The position numbers and the translations under genes were made by a program. A stretch of 64,000 nucleotides of DNA from Bacillota bacterium (GTDB lineage: Bacteria > Bacillota > Clostridia > Christensenellales > UMGS416). A model generated the notes under the pieces. That model worked only from the letters and a program-made list of their open reading frames with translations. It searched no databases and was not told the origin of the DNA. Position 1 is the first letter of the stretch; each line of letters starts with the position of its first letter. The DNA lies in assembly GCA_023435705.1 (NCBI GenBank), contig JAEYRH010000005.1:238784-302783 (forward strand), given 5' to 3'. Shown piece after piece: positions 1 to 8,304 of the stretch.

Positions 1-89
1 AGTCCGTCTGTTGCCGGCTGCGGTGATGAAGCTTATGGCCCAATGGGAGGCGAAACACGCCTTCACCCAACGGGGAAGCCACTCATCCT

Positions 90-163
90 TCGGCAACTGG
101 CTGCCATGGGCTTTCGCCTTTAGGCCCTTTAGCTTTGTGCCCCTGCCTTTCGGCAGGTTTACT
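90..163 (-). ncRNA. c-di-GMP-I (GEMM) riboswitch, promoter-distal copy
   Basis: Read on the minus strand, this copy has the class I c-di-GMP aptamer layout. A GTAAACC segment is followed by a CTGCC-GAAA-GGCAG hairpin whose GAAA tetraloop would dock in the receptor. Then come GGGCACAAAGC, GGGCCTAA, a short GGCGAAAGCC stem and the closing ATGGCAGCCAGTTGCC. It is almost identical to the second copy about 200 bases upstream. No clear U-tract terminator follows before the window edge, so the controlled gene and the mode of control lie to the left of base 1. The family is recognised by eye from conserved blocks; a GEMM-Ib (cGAMP) variant cannot be excluded. Confidence 0.85.
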
Positions 164-199
164 ATTGTCGGGAACGATTGTCGGTGGTGTTTTGGCCAG

Positions 200-236
200 A
201 AAACAAAACCGCGCCTGGCGAGTTGCCAAGCGCGGT
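200..236 (-). terminator. Intrinsic terminator between the two riboswitches
   Basis: On the minus strand CCGCGC pairs with GCGCGG around a loop holding a second short CTGGCGAG/TTGCCAAG-type pairing, and a TTTTGTTTT tract follows. It sits directly after the promoter-proximal aptamer (289-362) and before the second one. That is the position of an expression platform. A further hairpin at about 244-280 could act as the competing antiterminator. Confidence 0.65.
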
Positions 237-288
237 AGGTAGCTCAAATCCAGCAGGCCAAACCTGCTTTGGTGGAGCTATACAGCTT

Positions 289-362
289 TCGGCAACTGGC
301 TGCCATGGGCTTTCGCCTTTAGGCCCTTTAGCTTTGTGCCCCTGCCTTTCAGCAGGTTTACC
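289..362 (-). ncRNA. c-di-GMP-I (GEMM) riboswitch, promoter-proximal copy
   Basis: This has the same block order as the copy at 90-163: TAAACC, a GAAA-capped hairpin, GGGCACAAAGC, GGGCCTAA and a terminal ATGGCAGCCAGTTGCC. The GAAA-loop stem is slightly changed (CCTGCTGAAAGGCAGG). It is the first aptamer after the predicted promoter and is followed by an intrinsic terminator. Two near-identical aptamers in series usually sharpen or combine the response to c-di-GMP. In Clostridia such RNAs often precede adhesins, pili or secreted hydrolases. Confidence 0.85.
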
Positions 363-415
363 CTTGTCGTTTTGTGCCCCTGGTTGAAAAACTTGATCCT
401 TTCAACCTTACCAAG

Positions 416-444
416 AAAATACCCCAAACATATAGAAAACACAA
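416..444 (-). promoter_or_regulatory. Promoter for the riboswitch transcript
   Basis: Minus-strand TTGTGT (439-444) and TATTTT (416-421) are 17 bases apart, a plausible sigma-A pair. Transcription would start about 45 bases before the first aptamer. Confidence 0.4.
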
Positions 445-751
445 CATTTTTATAGAGTTTTATTTAAATTATATTTGTAATAATCTAAATCACGTAATGG
501 TATAATGTAAAGCATGATTATACGCCATATTGTATATTCCACATTAAGTCAGCAGCATGGACAATGTGAGTTGCCCTACCCAGCATGCAGGTTGTCATCA
601 GGTCATGGATGTTTTTTTCAAAGATTTTGAAAAATAAACGTGAGCGAAGCGCGATTTTGTGCTTCAGTTGACTTCACCATGCCTCTATGCTAGATTCAAA
701 ACCATAACACAGCCGGCTGCCATACCGGCGGCAGGCGGAGCGGTGAAACCC
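445..751. other. AT-rich intergenic stretch
   Basis: No gene is seen here. It is much more AT-rich than its surroundings. A TATAAT at 501-506 faces right but has no well-spaced -35 box (TTGTAA is 20 bases away), so a promoter for the gene at 752 is possible but not shown. Confidence 0.5.
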
Positions 752-1849
752 ATGAATTATGACATTGCCATCATCGGCGCGGGCCCTGCAGGCTCCACAC
801 TGGCAAGGCTGCTTTCCAGGCAGTACAAGGTCCTTTTGGTGGATCGCAGACGGTTGGACCGAGACCCGGATGGGGCGCCGGGCAAGTGCTGCGGCGGCCT
901 GGTGGCGCCGGATGCCCAGCAAGCCATTGCCCGGCTGGGCATGGGGCTGCCCGCAGGGGTGCTGGTGGGGCCGCAGCTGTTTGCCGTGCGGTCGATCGAC
1001 CTGACAGCAGGGTTGGAGCGGCATTATCAACGATTCTATATCAATATAGACAGGGAGCGGCTTGACCGCTGGCTTGTTTCACTGGCCGCCGGCACGGATA
1101 CGCGCTTCGGTTGTCAGTTCAAAAGCCTCGAGCGCACGGGTGGCGGTTTTCGCATCCGGCTGGCGGAAGCAGGCCATGAGTTTACAGAAGATGCATCGGT
1201 GCTGATCGGTGCAGACGGCGCGGCCTCCCCGGTGCGGCGGATGGCCTTTCCAGGCGGCCGTAGGCCCGAACGATATGTGGCTATCCAGGAATGGTTTGAG
1301 GACCGGAGCCAGTCGCCATTCTTCTCCGCCATTTTTGATCCGGAGACCACTGACTTCTACAGCTGGACGATCCCCAAAGACGGCGCGCTGCTGCTGGGTG
1401 CGGCGCTACGGCCCGGCGGCGACGCTTCGGCCAAGTTTGAGCGCCTGAAGCAAAAGCTCGCTCCATGGGGCTTTGATTTGGGCAAGCCCATCCGCCGGGA
1501 AGGCGCAATGATCCTCCGGCCAACCTCAGCCAAGCAGATCTGCACAGGGGCTGACAGGTTGGCACTGGTGGGTGAAGCGGCCGGTTTCATCAGCCCCAGC
1601 TCCTGCGAAGGGTTCAGCTATGCCTTCCGCAGTGCGGAGGCGCTGGCTGAAAGCCTGAGGCCGGGCATTGATGGCTTTGAGGCCCGTTACGCCAGAAACA
1701 CCCGTGATCTGCGCACCAACATTCTGGTGAAGAACATAAAGTCTCCCTTTATGTATAACCGCGTGCTGCGTCACACGGTGATGAAGGCGGGCATTTCAAG
1801 CCTGAAGGTCGCACCGCACGACCAACAGGGAGAAAATAAGCAAGAATAA
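752..1849 (+). CDS. Geranylgeranyl reductase family FAD-dependent oxidoreductase
   Basis: This 365-residue flavoprotein belongs to the FAD-dependent isoprenoid-chain reductase / FixC-like group. Residues 6-15 form the N-terminal GxGxxG dinucleotide fold (IIGAGPAGST). CCGGLV at about residue 48 matches the conserved cysteine-glycine segment of geranylgeranyl reductases, and LALVGEAAGFISPSSCEG near residue 280 is the second FAD contact. In characterised relatives the enzyme reduces double bonds in prenyl chains of lipids, quinones or chlorophyll. The substrate here is unknown. The ATG at 752 is chosen because GGAG lies 11 bases upstream and the FAD motif falls at the usual distance; in-frame extension to 659 is possible but lacks a ribosome site. 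It converges on the small gene at 1853. A link to the quinone genes at 7.6-10.6 kb is only a suggestion. Confidence 0.85.
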   Translation: MNYDIAIIGAGPAGSTLARLLSRQYKVLLVDRRRLDRDPDGAPGKCCGGLVAPDAQQAIARLGMGLPAGVLVGPQLFAVRSIDLTAGLERHYQRFYINIDRERLDRWLVSLAAGTDTRFGCQFKSLERTGGGFRIRLAEAGHEFTEDASVLIGADGAASPVRRMAFPGGRRPERYVAIQEWFEDRSQSPFFSAIFDPETTDFYSWTIPKDGALLLGAALRPGGDASAKFERLKQKLAPWGFDLGKPIRREGAMILRPTSAKQICTGADRLALVGEAAGFISPSSCEGFSYAFRSAEALAESLRPGIDGFEARYARNTRDLRTNILVKNIKSPFMYNRVLRHTVMKAGISSLKVAPHDQQGENKQE

Positions 1850-1852
1850 CGA

Positions 1853-2122
1853 TCAATACAGATCCCGGTTGGTCAGGTTCTTTTTTATCGATTCCTTGGT
1901 GGTTAGTCGAAAGCTTGCGTGCTTGTTTAGCCCGCAAATCTCTCGGGCGATCAGATAACCAACCACACCTAGAAAGAACCCCAAGCAAAGCATCACAACG
2001 GGGTTGCGCCCGGTTTCCTTAGCCATGTTCCTGTTGATCAGGCCAAAGACAATGCCAATCGCCAACCAAAACACAACAGGCACCAGCAATTGAGCCAAGA
2101 GATCCGGTGATGTTGCAGGCAT
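1853..2122 (-). CDS. Small two-helix membrane protein
   Basis: An 89-residue protein with two hydrophobic segments (about residues 6-26 and 40-58) separated by a short basic stretch, and a polar C-terminal tail rich in Lys and Arg. The ATG at 2122 follows GGAGGGG at 2128-2134, which decides the start over longer in-frame options. It has its own promoter at 2146-2174. I do not recognise a family; it could be a phage-shock-like or spore-related small membrane protein, but nothing in the sequence shows it. It is transcribed towards the oxidoreductase gene. Confidence 0.6.
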   Translation of the reverse strand: MPATSPDLLAQLLVPVVFWLAIGIVFGLINRNMAKETGRNPVVMLCLGFFLGVVGYLIAREICGLNKHASFRLTTKESIKKNLTNRDLY

Positions 2123-2145
2123 GTGCACCCCTCCATTTATAAGAA

Positions 2146-2174
2146 ATAATACAAGGGTTGCCGGAAAGACGCAA
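2146..2174 (-). promoter_or_regulatory. Promoter of the small membrane protein gene
   Basis: TTGCGT (2169-2174) and TATTAT (2146-2151) on the minus strand have a 17-base spacer. Confidence 0.5.
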
Positions 2175-2229
2175 TCCTCCTGCCATAACAAATACCCATG
2201 CTGCTTACACCCCATTTTCTGGATTTATG

Positions 2230-2258
2230 TTGACTATAACGGTTACCGGGCATATGAT
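2230..2258 (+). promoter_or_regulatory. Promoter of the ABC exporter operon
   Basis: TTGACT (2230-2235), a 17-base spacer and TATGAT (2253-2258), about 40 bases before the ATPase gene. Confidence 0.6.
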
Positions 2259-2305
2259 TCTCGATATATTATCTGTTTCACGCAAAGACACTTCAGGAGA
2301 ATCGG

Positions 2306-3028
2306 ATGATCAGCATCAGCGGCGTATCCAAAAGCTACAACAAAGGCAACGTAAAGGCTGTGGATAACTTGAGCGTGGAGGTGCGCTCCGGCGAAATCTT
2401 CGGCTTTCTGGGCCCAAACGGCGCCGGCAAGACCACCACGATCAAGATGATGGTTGGTCTTCTGAACCCTGACAAGGGCCACATATTGCTGAACGGAAAA
2501 GATATTCAAAAACAACCCATCGAAGCCCGGATGGGCATCGGCTATGTGCCGGACAACCCAGATATGTTTGAACGCCTGACGGGTATGGAGTATTTGAACT
2601 TCATGGCAGACGTTTACCAGGTGCCAAAAGAGAAGCGCAAGGAGCAGATCAAACGGTTTCTGGGCTTGTTTGAGCTGGACGATGCCGCGCAGGATCTGAT
2701 CAAGAGCTACAGCCACGGCATGCGCCAGAAGATCATACTGACCGGCGCGCTGATCCATGACCCATCTGTGTGGATCCTGGATGAGCCGCTGGTGGGTCTG
2801 GACCCGAAGTCCGCCCGGATACTGAAAGACCTGATGCGCAGCCATTGCCAGGCCGGCAACACGGTGTTTTTTTCCACCCATGTGCTGGAAGTGGCGGAAA
2901 AGCTTTGTGACCGCATCGGCATTGTGAACCATGGCAAGCTCATTGCCATCGGCACGCTGGAAGAACTGCGGCAGGGCGACGCCGCCGAATCGCTGGAAAG
3001 CATATTCCTGGAGCTGACGGAAGCATGA
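2306..3028 (+). CDS. ABC exporter ATP-binding protein
   Basis: A 240-residue ATPase subunit. The Walker A motif GPNGAGKT is at residues 36-43, the signature loop YSHGMRQK at about 135-142, Walker B VWILDEP at about 155-161 and the switch histidine in FFSTHVLE. The substitution of SHG for SGG in the signature is normal in ABC-2 type exporters of the NatA/CcmA/BcrA group. AGGAGA lies just before the ATG. The next gene, a membrane permease, starts inside the last codons (ATGA overlap), so the two form a translationally coupled exporter. The substrate cannot be read from the sequence; drug, peptide or ion efflux are the usual roles. Confidence 0.92.
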   Translation: MISISGVSKSYNKGNVKAVDNLSVEVRSGEIFGFLGPNGAGKTTTIKMMVGLLNPDKGHILLNGKDIQKQPIEARMGIGYVPDNPDMFERLTGMEYLNFMADVYQVPKEKRKEQIKRFLGLFELDDAAQDLIKSYSHGMRQKIILTGALIHDPSVWILDEPLVGLDPKSARILKDLMRSHCQAGNTVFFSTHVLEVAEKLCDRIGIVNHGKLIAIGTLEELRQGDAAESLESIFLELTEA

Positions 3029-4698
3029 AGAAGTTCCTTACGCTGTTTTGGATGCAGCTTAATATTAACTTCGGCTTTTCGGCGCTCCGGTTCCGCTTCC
3101 GCAAGGAGAGGGACAAAGTGCCGCAAACGCTGCTGGTGGGTGCAGCCATCGGCATTACGGCCTTCGGCCTGATTTCGATGTACAGCCTGCTGATGGGCTC
3201 TGTCTACCAGGCAGGCCTGGCATCGGGCAGGCCGGAAATTGTGCTAGTGATGTCCATCCTGGGCCTGCAGATGTTTCTGCTGGTCACAGGCGTGTTTTAT
3301 GTAATCGGCGTGTTCTATTACTCCAAAGATATGGCAAGCCTGATGCCGATGCCATTAAAACCCTGGCAGGTGCTGGGCAGCAAGTTCGCCGTGGTGATGG
3401 CTTATGAATACCTGCTGGCGCTGCCCATCCTGCTGCCGCCGGTGATCATCTATGGTGTGGGGCAAGCCTCCGGCCTGTTTTATTGGCTGAAGGCCGTGTT
3501 GCTGGTGGCCATCTCGCCAGCGATCCCGATGCTGCTGTCCTCAGTGGCGGCGCTGGGGCTGATGCGGCTGATGAACCTGGGCCGGCGCAAAGACCTGTTT
3601 GCAATCCTGGGCAGCGGGCTTGTTACGGTGGCGATCATCGGTTTCAACCTGTTTGCCCAGCGGTTTGCCGCCGCAAGCCCCGATGCCGGCGCGTTGGCGG
3701 AACTATTGAACGAGCAAGCCCGCTTCATCAACACCGCAGGTGCTGCCTTCCCACCCAGCGCTTGGGCTACGCTGGCGCTCACGCAATCCGGAGTGGAATC
3801 AGTGCTGTTTTTGCTGCTCTACATTGCCGTTTCTGTGGTGCTCGGCGCAGTGCTGCTGCTGCTCAGCGAGCGATACTACTACCGTAGCGCCGTGCTGCTG
3901 GAGGAAGCCGAGCGGAAGCGTCGGCCCACAGCCAACAGCCGCGCAGTGAATGAGGCGCCGGTATTCGGCCCGGTGCGGTCGCTCCTTTTCCGGGAATTGC
4001 GGCTGCTGCTGCGCACGCCTGCCTTCGCGATGAACTGCCTGCTCGCTTCGCTGCTGCTGCCGGTGCTTTTGATGATGTCGATGACGCAAGGGGCTGATGC
4101 AGTAACCGGCATCCGCACACTCATCAATGACCCCTCAAACTCATTGCTGGTCACGCTGGGCGCGGTGGCGCTGATGTCACTGGTTTCTGTAGTGAATGTG
4201 ACTGCTTCCACCTCTCTTTCGCGGGAAGGCCGCACCTTCTGGGTGTCGCGGATGATCCCGGTAGCGCCCCGCCAGCAGATCTATGCCAAATTCCTTGCAG
4301 CCTATGTGGTGGCAGCAACAGGCCTGCTATTGACTGCCATATTGATGGTTGTGTTTCTGCAAATGAGCCCCTATCGCTGCGCGTTGGCACTGGTTCTCGG
4401 GCTGTTGGGGGCGATCCCCTGCACGATCACCAACATGCTGCCGGACCTGATCCGCCCCAAGCTTCATTGGACCAACCCCTACGAGGCCGTGAAACAAAAC
4501 CTGAACGTGATGATTTCGATGGTGGCTTGCGCGGTGGTACTTGGCGTGGAGGTGTTGGTGGCCGTGGTGCTGGTGCTGCTGAAGCTGCCGGAGTGGCTTG
4601 TCTACGCACTGCTTACGGCGCTGATGGCGGCCCAGTCATTGGCCGGTGTGAAGGCGCTGGACATCGCATCCATACGGTATTACAGAATTGACGGGTGA
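3025..4698 (+). CDS. ABC exporter permease
   Basis: A 557-residue polytopic protein with about 12 hydrophobic segments in two halves split by a charged loop near residues 285-310. This is the layout of a fused or long ABC-2 permease. The first helix is at about residues 34-55 and the last at about 500-525. It overlaps the ATPase gene by four bases and is followed by the DUF1648 gene through a TGATG junction, so all three are one operon. Its length suggests that one chain may serve as both membrane halves. No substrate-specific motif is visible. Confidence 0.85.
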   Translation: MKKFLTLFWMQLNINFGFSALRFRFRKERDKVPQTLLVGAAIGITAFGLISMYSLLMGSVYQAGLASGRPEIVLVMSILGLQMFLLVTGVFYVIGVFYYSKDMASLMPMPLKPWQVLGSKFAVVMAYEYLLALPILLPPVIIYGVGQASGLFYWLKAVLLVAISPAIPMLLSSVAALGLMRLMNLGRRKDLFAILGSGLVTVAIIGFNLFAQRFAAASPDAGALAELLNEQARFINTAGAAFPPSAWATLALTQSGVESVLFLLLYIAVSVVLGAVLLLLSERYYYRSAVLLEEAERKRRPTANSRAVNEAPVFGPVRSLLFRELRLLLRTPAFAMNCLLASLLLPVLLMMSMTQGADAVTGIRTLINDPSNSLLVTLGAVALMSLVSVVNVTASTSLSREGRTFWVSRMIPVAPRQQIYAKFLAAYVVAATGLLLTAILMVVFLQMSPYRCALALVLGLLGAIPCTITNMLPDLIRPKLHWTNPYEAVKQNLNVMISMVACAVVLGVEVLVAVVLVLLKLPEWLVYALLTALMAAQSLAGVKALDIASIRYYRIDG

Positions 4699-4937
4699 TG
4701 AAAATGAACGAACAGAAGCAAAGCTTTTTTAGTCAGAACCGTGCGCCGATCATCGTGCTCATTGTGTGCATTGTGATTGCGGCAATCGTCTTTCCTTTTC
4801 TGCCGGAGCAGATCCCGATGCAATGGGGCGTCGGCGGCCAGGTGTCCCGCTACGGCAGCCGTTGGGAGGTCTTTTTGATTGCGGCGCTCCCAGCACTTAT
4901 TTTTTGGAGCTTGAAGAGAAAGTATGGGAGGAAGTAA
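4698..4937 (+). CDS. DUF1648-type small membrane protein
   Basis: A 79-residue protein with one helix at about residues 17-37 and a second at about 55-70. Between them LPEQIPMQWGVGGQVSRYG matches the signature of DUF1648, the N-terminal domain of SdpI-like proteins, in which a proline-rich turn precedes W..G....YGS. It starts in the TGATG overlap with the permease stop, so it is the last gene of the exporter operon. SdpI in Bacillus is an immunity protein for a toxin peptide. Here only the short domain is present, so an accessory or immunity role is inference from family and context. Confidence 0.75.
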   Translation: MKMNEQKQSFFSQNRAPIIVLIVCIVIAAIVFPFLPEQIPMQWGVGGQVSRYGSRWEVFLIAALPALIFWSLKRKYGRK

Positions 4938-4947
4938 CCCTCATTCC

Positions 4948-5691
4948 TCATTGCCGATGCTTCCACCGGCACAGCCTTTCCTCCAGCACATCCATGCCCA
5001 CAAACAACACAAACCCCAATAACCCGATCACAATGATCCCCAGATACATTCCGGGGTAGTCAATGCGCGTCCACGCATCCATGATGTAATAGCCAAGGCC
5101 CCAATGGGTGCCATACACTTCTGTGAAAAATAAAATGGAGAGTGCCGTGCCGATGGAGACCTTTGTGTTGGTCAATAGCTCCGGCAGGATCGCCGGCAGC
5201 GTGGCGTGGCGGAAGGCCTGCATGCCCGTGGCCCCCAGGCTTTTCAGGTGGTTGTAGGTTTCCTGCGGCACGTTGAGAGCGGCGCCCCGCACCACCACGA
5301 TCACTTGAAACACCACGATGAGCGCGATCACGGTGATTTTGGAGCCATCCCCCAGGCCAAAGAGCAGCATGATGACCGGCAGCAGTGCAGTCTTTGGCAC
5401 CGGGTAGGTGAGGTAGATCAGCGGGTGCAGCAGCCGGTTCCAGCGGGGCGACCGTGCCATCAGCAGGCCCAGAGTGCCGCCCGCCAGCAGCGCGATCGTC
5501 AGGCCGCAGGCCACGCGGAAAAGGCTGGCCAGCGCGTGCAGCACAAGACCATCGGCGAAAAGCTTGCCAGCCCTGGCATACACGGCGATGGGCGTGGGCA
5601 GCGCCCTCAGGTTGAGCAGCAGGGCGAGCACCAGCCAGATGGCGTGGAGGGCAAGAAAGCCCTCGGCAAACAACAGCAATTTCCGCTTCAT
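4948..5691 (-). CDS. ABC importer permease (SsuC/TauC type)
   Basis: A 247-residue inner-membrane subunit of a binding-protein-dependent importer with about six helices. The cytoplasmic coupling loop is visible as SLGATGMQAFRHATLPAILP, matching the EAA motif of SsuC/TauC/ThiX permeases. The ATG at 5691 overlaps the ATPase stop (ATGA) and has GAGGTG eight bases upstream; a GTG at 5700 is the alternative. It is the last gene of the operon that begins with ubiD and the third importer component after the binding protein and the ATPase. The family imports sulfonates, taurine, aromatic compounds, nitrate or thiamin precursors. Confidence 0.9.
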   Translation of the reverse strand: MKRKLLLFAEGFLALHAIWLVLALLLNLRALPTPIAVYARAGKLFADGLVLHALASLFRVACGLTIALLAGGTLGLLMARSPRWNRLLHPLIYLTYPVPKTALLPVIMLLFGLGDGSKITVIALIVVFQVIVVVRGAALNVPQETYNHLKSLGATGMQAFRHATLPAILPELLTNTKVSIGTALSILFFTEVYGTHWGLGYYIMDAWTRIDYPGMYLGIIVIGLLGFVLFVGMDVLEERLCRWKHRQ

Positions 5692-6443
5692 CGCCGCCAC
5701 ACCTCGTTCACGAGCCCCCGAATGAAGTCAGTCATCTCATGAAATCCCCCGCTTGTCCGCAACCCATCCGTGCCGAAATGGGGGTTTTCCTCGATCCGGG
5801 CTGCTACGCCGGGGCCATGGCTCATTACCACAATCCGCCGACCCATCATCACCGCTTCCTCAATGCTGTGGGTCACAAACAAAGTGGTTACATTCTGCCG
5901 GCTCCAAAGGCTCAGAAACAGATCCTGGGCCTCCTCACGGGTGAGTGCGTCCAGTGCCGAAAAGGGCTCGTCCATCAAGAGCAAATCAGGCTCCATCAAA
6001 AATGCGCGGAGGATCGCGGCCCGCTGCCGCTGGCCGCCGGAGAGCTCGCGGGGGTAACGCTCCATCAGCCCCTCAATGCCAAGCCGCGCCGAAAGCCCGG
6101 CGAACCGTTGCTCCACCTCTTGCGTGACAGCCTTTTTCTTGATGGAGAAGGGTAGAAGACAATTCTGCCGCACCGTACGCCAGGGCAGCAACCCAAAGTC
6201 CTGCGGGATAAAGCCGATGCTGTGCCGCGCCGAGGCCACCGGCTCGCCGCGCAGCAGGATCGATCCGCCATCGGGCTTTATTACACCGGCCAGCGCGTGC
6301 AGCAGCGTGGACTTGCCGCAGCCAGACGGGCCGATGATGCCGCAGATGTCACCAGGTTCCAGCCGCAGCGAAAAAGGCCCAAGGGCATGCACCGCCGTGG
6401 GACCAGAGCCGTATGTGATGGTGAGATCTGTAATTGAGAGCAT
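5688..6443 (-). CDS. ABC importer ATP-binding protein (SsuB/TauB type)
   Basis: A 251-residue ATPase. Walker A GPSGCGKST is at residues 38-46, the Q-loop in FIPQDFGLLPW, signature LSGGQRQR, Walker B LLLMDEP and the switch histidine in FVTHSIEEA. The Q-loop sequence ending in LLPW is typical of the nitrate/sulfonate/taurine group. The ATG at 6443 is preferred because AAGGA lies about ten bases upstream; the frame extends upstream to 6497 without a better site. It overlaps the permease gene. About 230 bases of palindromic intergenic DNA separate it from the binding-protein gene, so it may be transcribed by read-through. Confidence 0.9.
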   Translation of the reverse strand: MLSITDLTITYGSGPTAVHALGPFSLRLEPGDICGIIGPSGCGKSTLLHALAGVIKPDGGSILLRGEPVASARHSIGFIPQDFGLLPWRTVRQNCLLPFSIKKKAVTQEVEQRFAGLSARLGIEGLMERYPRELSGGQRQRAAILRAFLMEPDLLLMDEPFSALDALTREEAQDLFLSLWSRQNVTTLFVTHSIEEAVMMGRRIVVMSHGPGVAARIEENPHFGTDGLRTSGGFHEMTDFIRGLVNEVWRR

Positions 6444-6676
6444 GTATTTGTAATCCTTCATTACTGGTAGGGCCCCCGTCCAACCAACGGGAACCATTAA
6501 GCCCCCATCGGAGAGGGGGGGTCTCCTGCAGGGCTTCGCCCTGAAACCGGCGATACCTGCATCAATCTCTTTCGGCTCTTCTGTAGGGGCGGTTCACGAA
6601 CCGCCCACTGCATCAAGAGCAAGGTAAATTTTGCTGTAAACCGGGCCGGGACGGAGCCCGGCCCCTACCGTGGGAC
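6444..6676. repeat. Intergenic palindromes between importer genes
   Basis: The stretch holds several perfect or near-perfect palindromes: GGCGGTTCACGAACCGCC at about 6586-6603, GGGCCGGG...CCCGGCCC at about 6646-6665, and a GCAGGGCTTCGCCCTG hairpin at about 6530-6545. The same motifs recur near 47.25 kb and 52.03 kb. No gene is seen. Confidence 0.7.
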
Positions 6677-7600
6677 TTACCGCACCTTCTCCACCAAGTC
6701 CTTCGGTGCCAGTGTGCTGGCGCACAAACCCTTGGCAGAAGCCCAGGCAACCACCGCCGCCAGGTCAGCCTCACCGGGCATCATGTCCTTGGTGAATTTG
6801 GGCAGCACGATCTTGCCGCGCATTTCCTCCGGATAACCCACAGTCTTGATGATCAAGTCCTCATATTTGGCAATCGGCGTATTGTTGAGGTAATCCACGG
6901 CGTCGTTGTAGGCTTTGTACATGGCGGCGATGTCCGCCCGGCGGCTGCCGATCACCTTCTTCTCAAAGGCAATCACCGAGGGGTAAAGACCGATTGCAGT
7001 AGCCGATGATAACCGCTTGCCACCGCCATTTTCCGCGAAAGTGGCGAAAGGCTCCGGCAGCAGCGCCGCGTCCGCCTGGCCAGCGTTCAGCATTTCCAGG
7101 CGCACCGGCACGGCGGGTACGGCGGTCTTCACCACGTCTGACGGCGCAAGGCCGTCATTTTCGAGGATCTTGTCCAATACAAACTCGATCAGCGTTTTTT
7201 CCGAGATTGCCACGCTGCGGCCTTTCATGCCAGCCAGATCGGTGATGCCCGAATCTTTGCCCACGACCAGAGCGTACTCGCCGTCGGTCATGCCGGTAAT
7301 CTTAAGGTTGATGCCGCTATTCTGATAAATACACACGGCCACTTCGTCGCAGCAGAAGCCGTCGAGCGATCCGGACTGGAACGCGGCGTCACGGTCCTTG
7401 GCGCTGTTGAAGAGCTCCAGCTTGAACGTAAGGCCATACTTTTTGAAATAGCCCTGCTGCTCGGCGATCACAAAAGGGATCACGTCGATGCTGGGCAGCG
7501 CACCCAGCGTGAGCGTTTTGGCCGATGGGGCGGCGGTGCCGCAGGCGGTCAAGCCAAGGACCAGCAACAAAGCGAGCACAACGGCCAGCATCTTTCTCAT
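6677..7600 (-). CDS. ABC importer substrate-binding lipoprotein (NMT1/THI5-like)
   Basis: A 307-residue lipoprotein. Residues 1-19 are a signal peptide ending in the lipobox LTAC with Cys20 as the lipid anchor. The mature part has the NMT1/THI5 / SsuA fold pattern: LTLGALPSIDVIPFVIAEQQ, then GYFKKYGL, a ligand-loop segment GSLDGFCCDEVAV, and LLPEPFATF in the second lobe. This superfamily also includes MqnA/MqnD and ThiY, binds small aromatic or sulfonated ligands, and is easily recruited to new ones. The ATG overlaps the ubiX stop (ATGA). Location right after ubiD-ubiA-ubiX suggests that the ligand feeds that pathway, but the ligand itself is not readable. Confidence 0.88.
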   Translation of the reverse strand: MRKMLAVVLALLLVLGLTACGTAAPSAKTLTLGALPSIDVIPFVIAEQQGYFKKYGLTFKLELFNSAKDRDAAFQSGSLDGFCCDEVAVCIYQNSGINLKITGMTDGEYALVVGKDSGITDLAGMKGRSVAISEKTLIEFVLDKILENDGLAPSDVVKTAVPAVPVRLEMLNAGQADAALLPEPFATFAENGGGKRLSSATAIGLYPSVIAFEKKVIGSRRADIAAMYKAYNDAVDYLNNTPIAKYEDLIIKTVGYPEEMRGKIVLPKFTKDMMPGEADLAAVVAWASAKGLCASTLAPKDLVEKVR

Positions 7601-8181
7601 TTGGTCGGTTCCTCCCAGCGTTTTGTCAGGTTGTGGGGCACGCCCAGCCAGTCCAGCGCCTTGCCGGCAACAAAGGCCACGGCGTCGTCCAGCGTCTGCG
7701 GTTTGTTATAAAAGCCCGGCATTGCCGGCAAGATGCCGGCGCCCATGCGGGCAAGCTTCAGCATGTTTTCCAGGTGGATGGCGTTGAACGGTGTTTCGCG
7801 CGGCACGATCAGCAGCCTGCGGCCTTCCTTGAGCGCCACATCCGCAACCCGGCAGAGGAGCGTCTTGCCGGTGCCGCAGGCGATCTCCCCAAGCGTGCTC
7901 ATCGAGCAGGGGATGATCACCACGGCGTCCACCGGGTTGGAACCGCTGGCAATGGAGGAAAACAGGTTGCCGTTGTCCTCCAGGACGAGCCTGCCGGTCC
8001 GCTCAGCCAGCGCACCAGCCCAGTCAACCAATGCAAGCCCTGTCTCATGGGCGAACACTTTTTTGCCATTGTCGGTGCAGACCAAATGGATCACAGCGCC
8101 TTGCTCCAGCAAGGCTTCCGTGAGTTTAGCCGCGTAGGGGCTGCCGCTGGCACCGGTGATGCCGAGGACGAATTTGCTCAA
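7597..8181 (-). CDS. ubiX: UbiX-family flavin prenyltransferase
   Basis: A 194-residue enzyme that attaches a dimethylallyl group to FMN to make prenylated FMN, the cofactor UbiD needs. The N-terminal GITGASGSPYA is the FMN phosphate loop. VIIPCSMSTLGEIACG carries the conserved serine region, followed by the Arg/Glu motif RRLLIVPRETPFN and ILPAMPGFYNKPQTLDD near the end, all in the family's usual order and spacing. It sits between ubiA and the binding-protein gene and overlaps the latter by four bases, which puts cofactor supply and decarboxylase in one operon. Confidence 0.95.
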   Translation of the reverse strand: MSKFVLGITGASGSPYAAKLTEALLEQGAVIHLVCTDNGKKVFAHETGLALVDWAGALAERTGRLVLEDNGNLFSSIASGSNPVDAVVIIPCSMSTLGEIACGTGKTLLCRVADVALKEGRRLLIVPRETPFNAIHLENMLKLARMGAGILPAMPGFYNKPQTLDDAVAFVAGKALDWLGVPHNLTKRWEEPTK

Positions 8182-8304
8182 TGGTTAACCTCACAAAGGT
8201 TTTCTGCCGCCCGCCCTCTCTCCAACCCCTCCACCCAGTGTCATTCCGAAGGAATGATGCAAACTAGTGGGAGGGGCATCGTCTGAAGGGGCTGGGTGTG
8301 GGGG

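Noticed and set aside
11..387. Two short plus-strand frames in the first 400 bases
   Set aside because: They lie across the riboswitch copies and repeat the same peptide because the RNA is duplicated; not genes.
475..506. A plus-strand promoter TTGTAA...TATAAT
   Set aside because: The spacer is 20 bases, too long for a normal sigma-A promoter, and the first gene starts 250 bases later.
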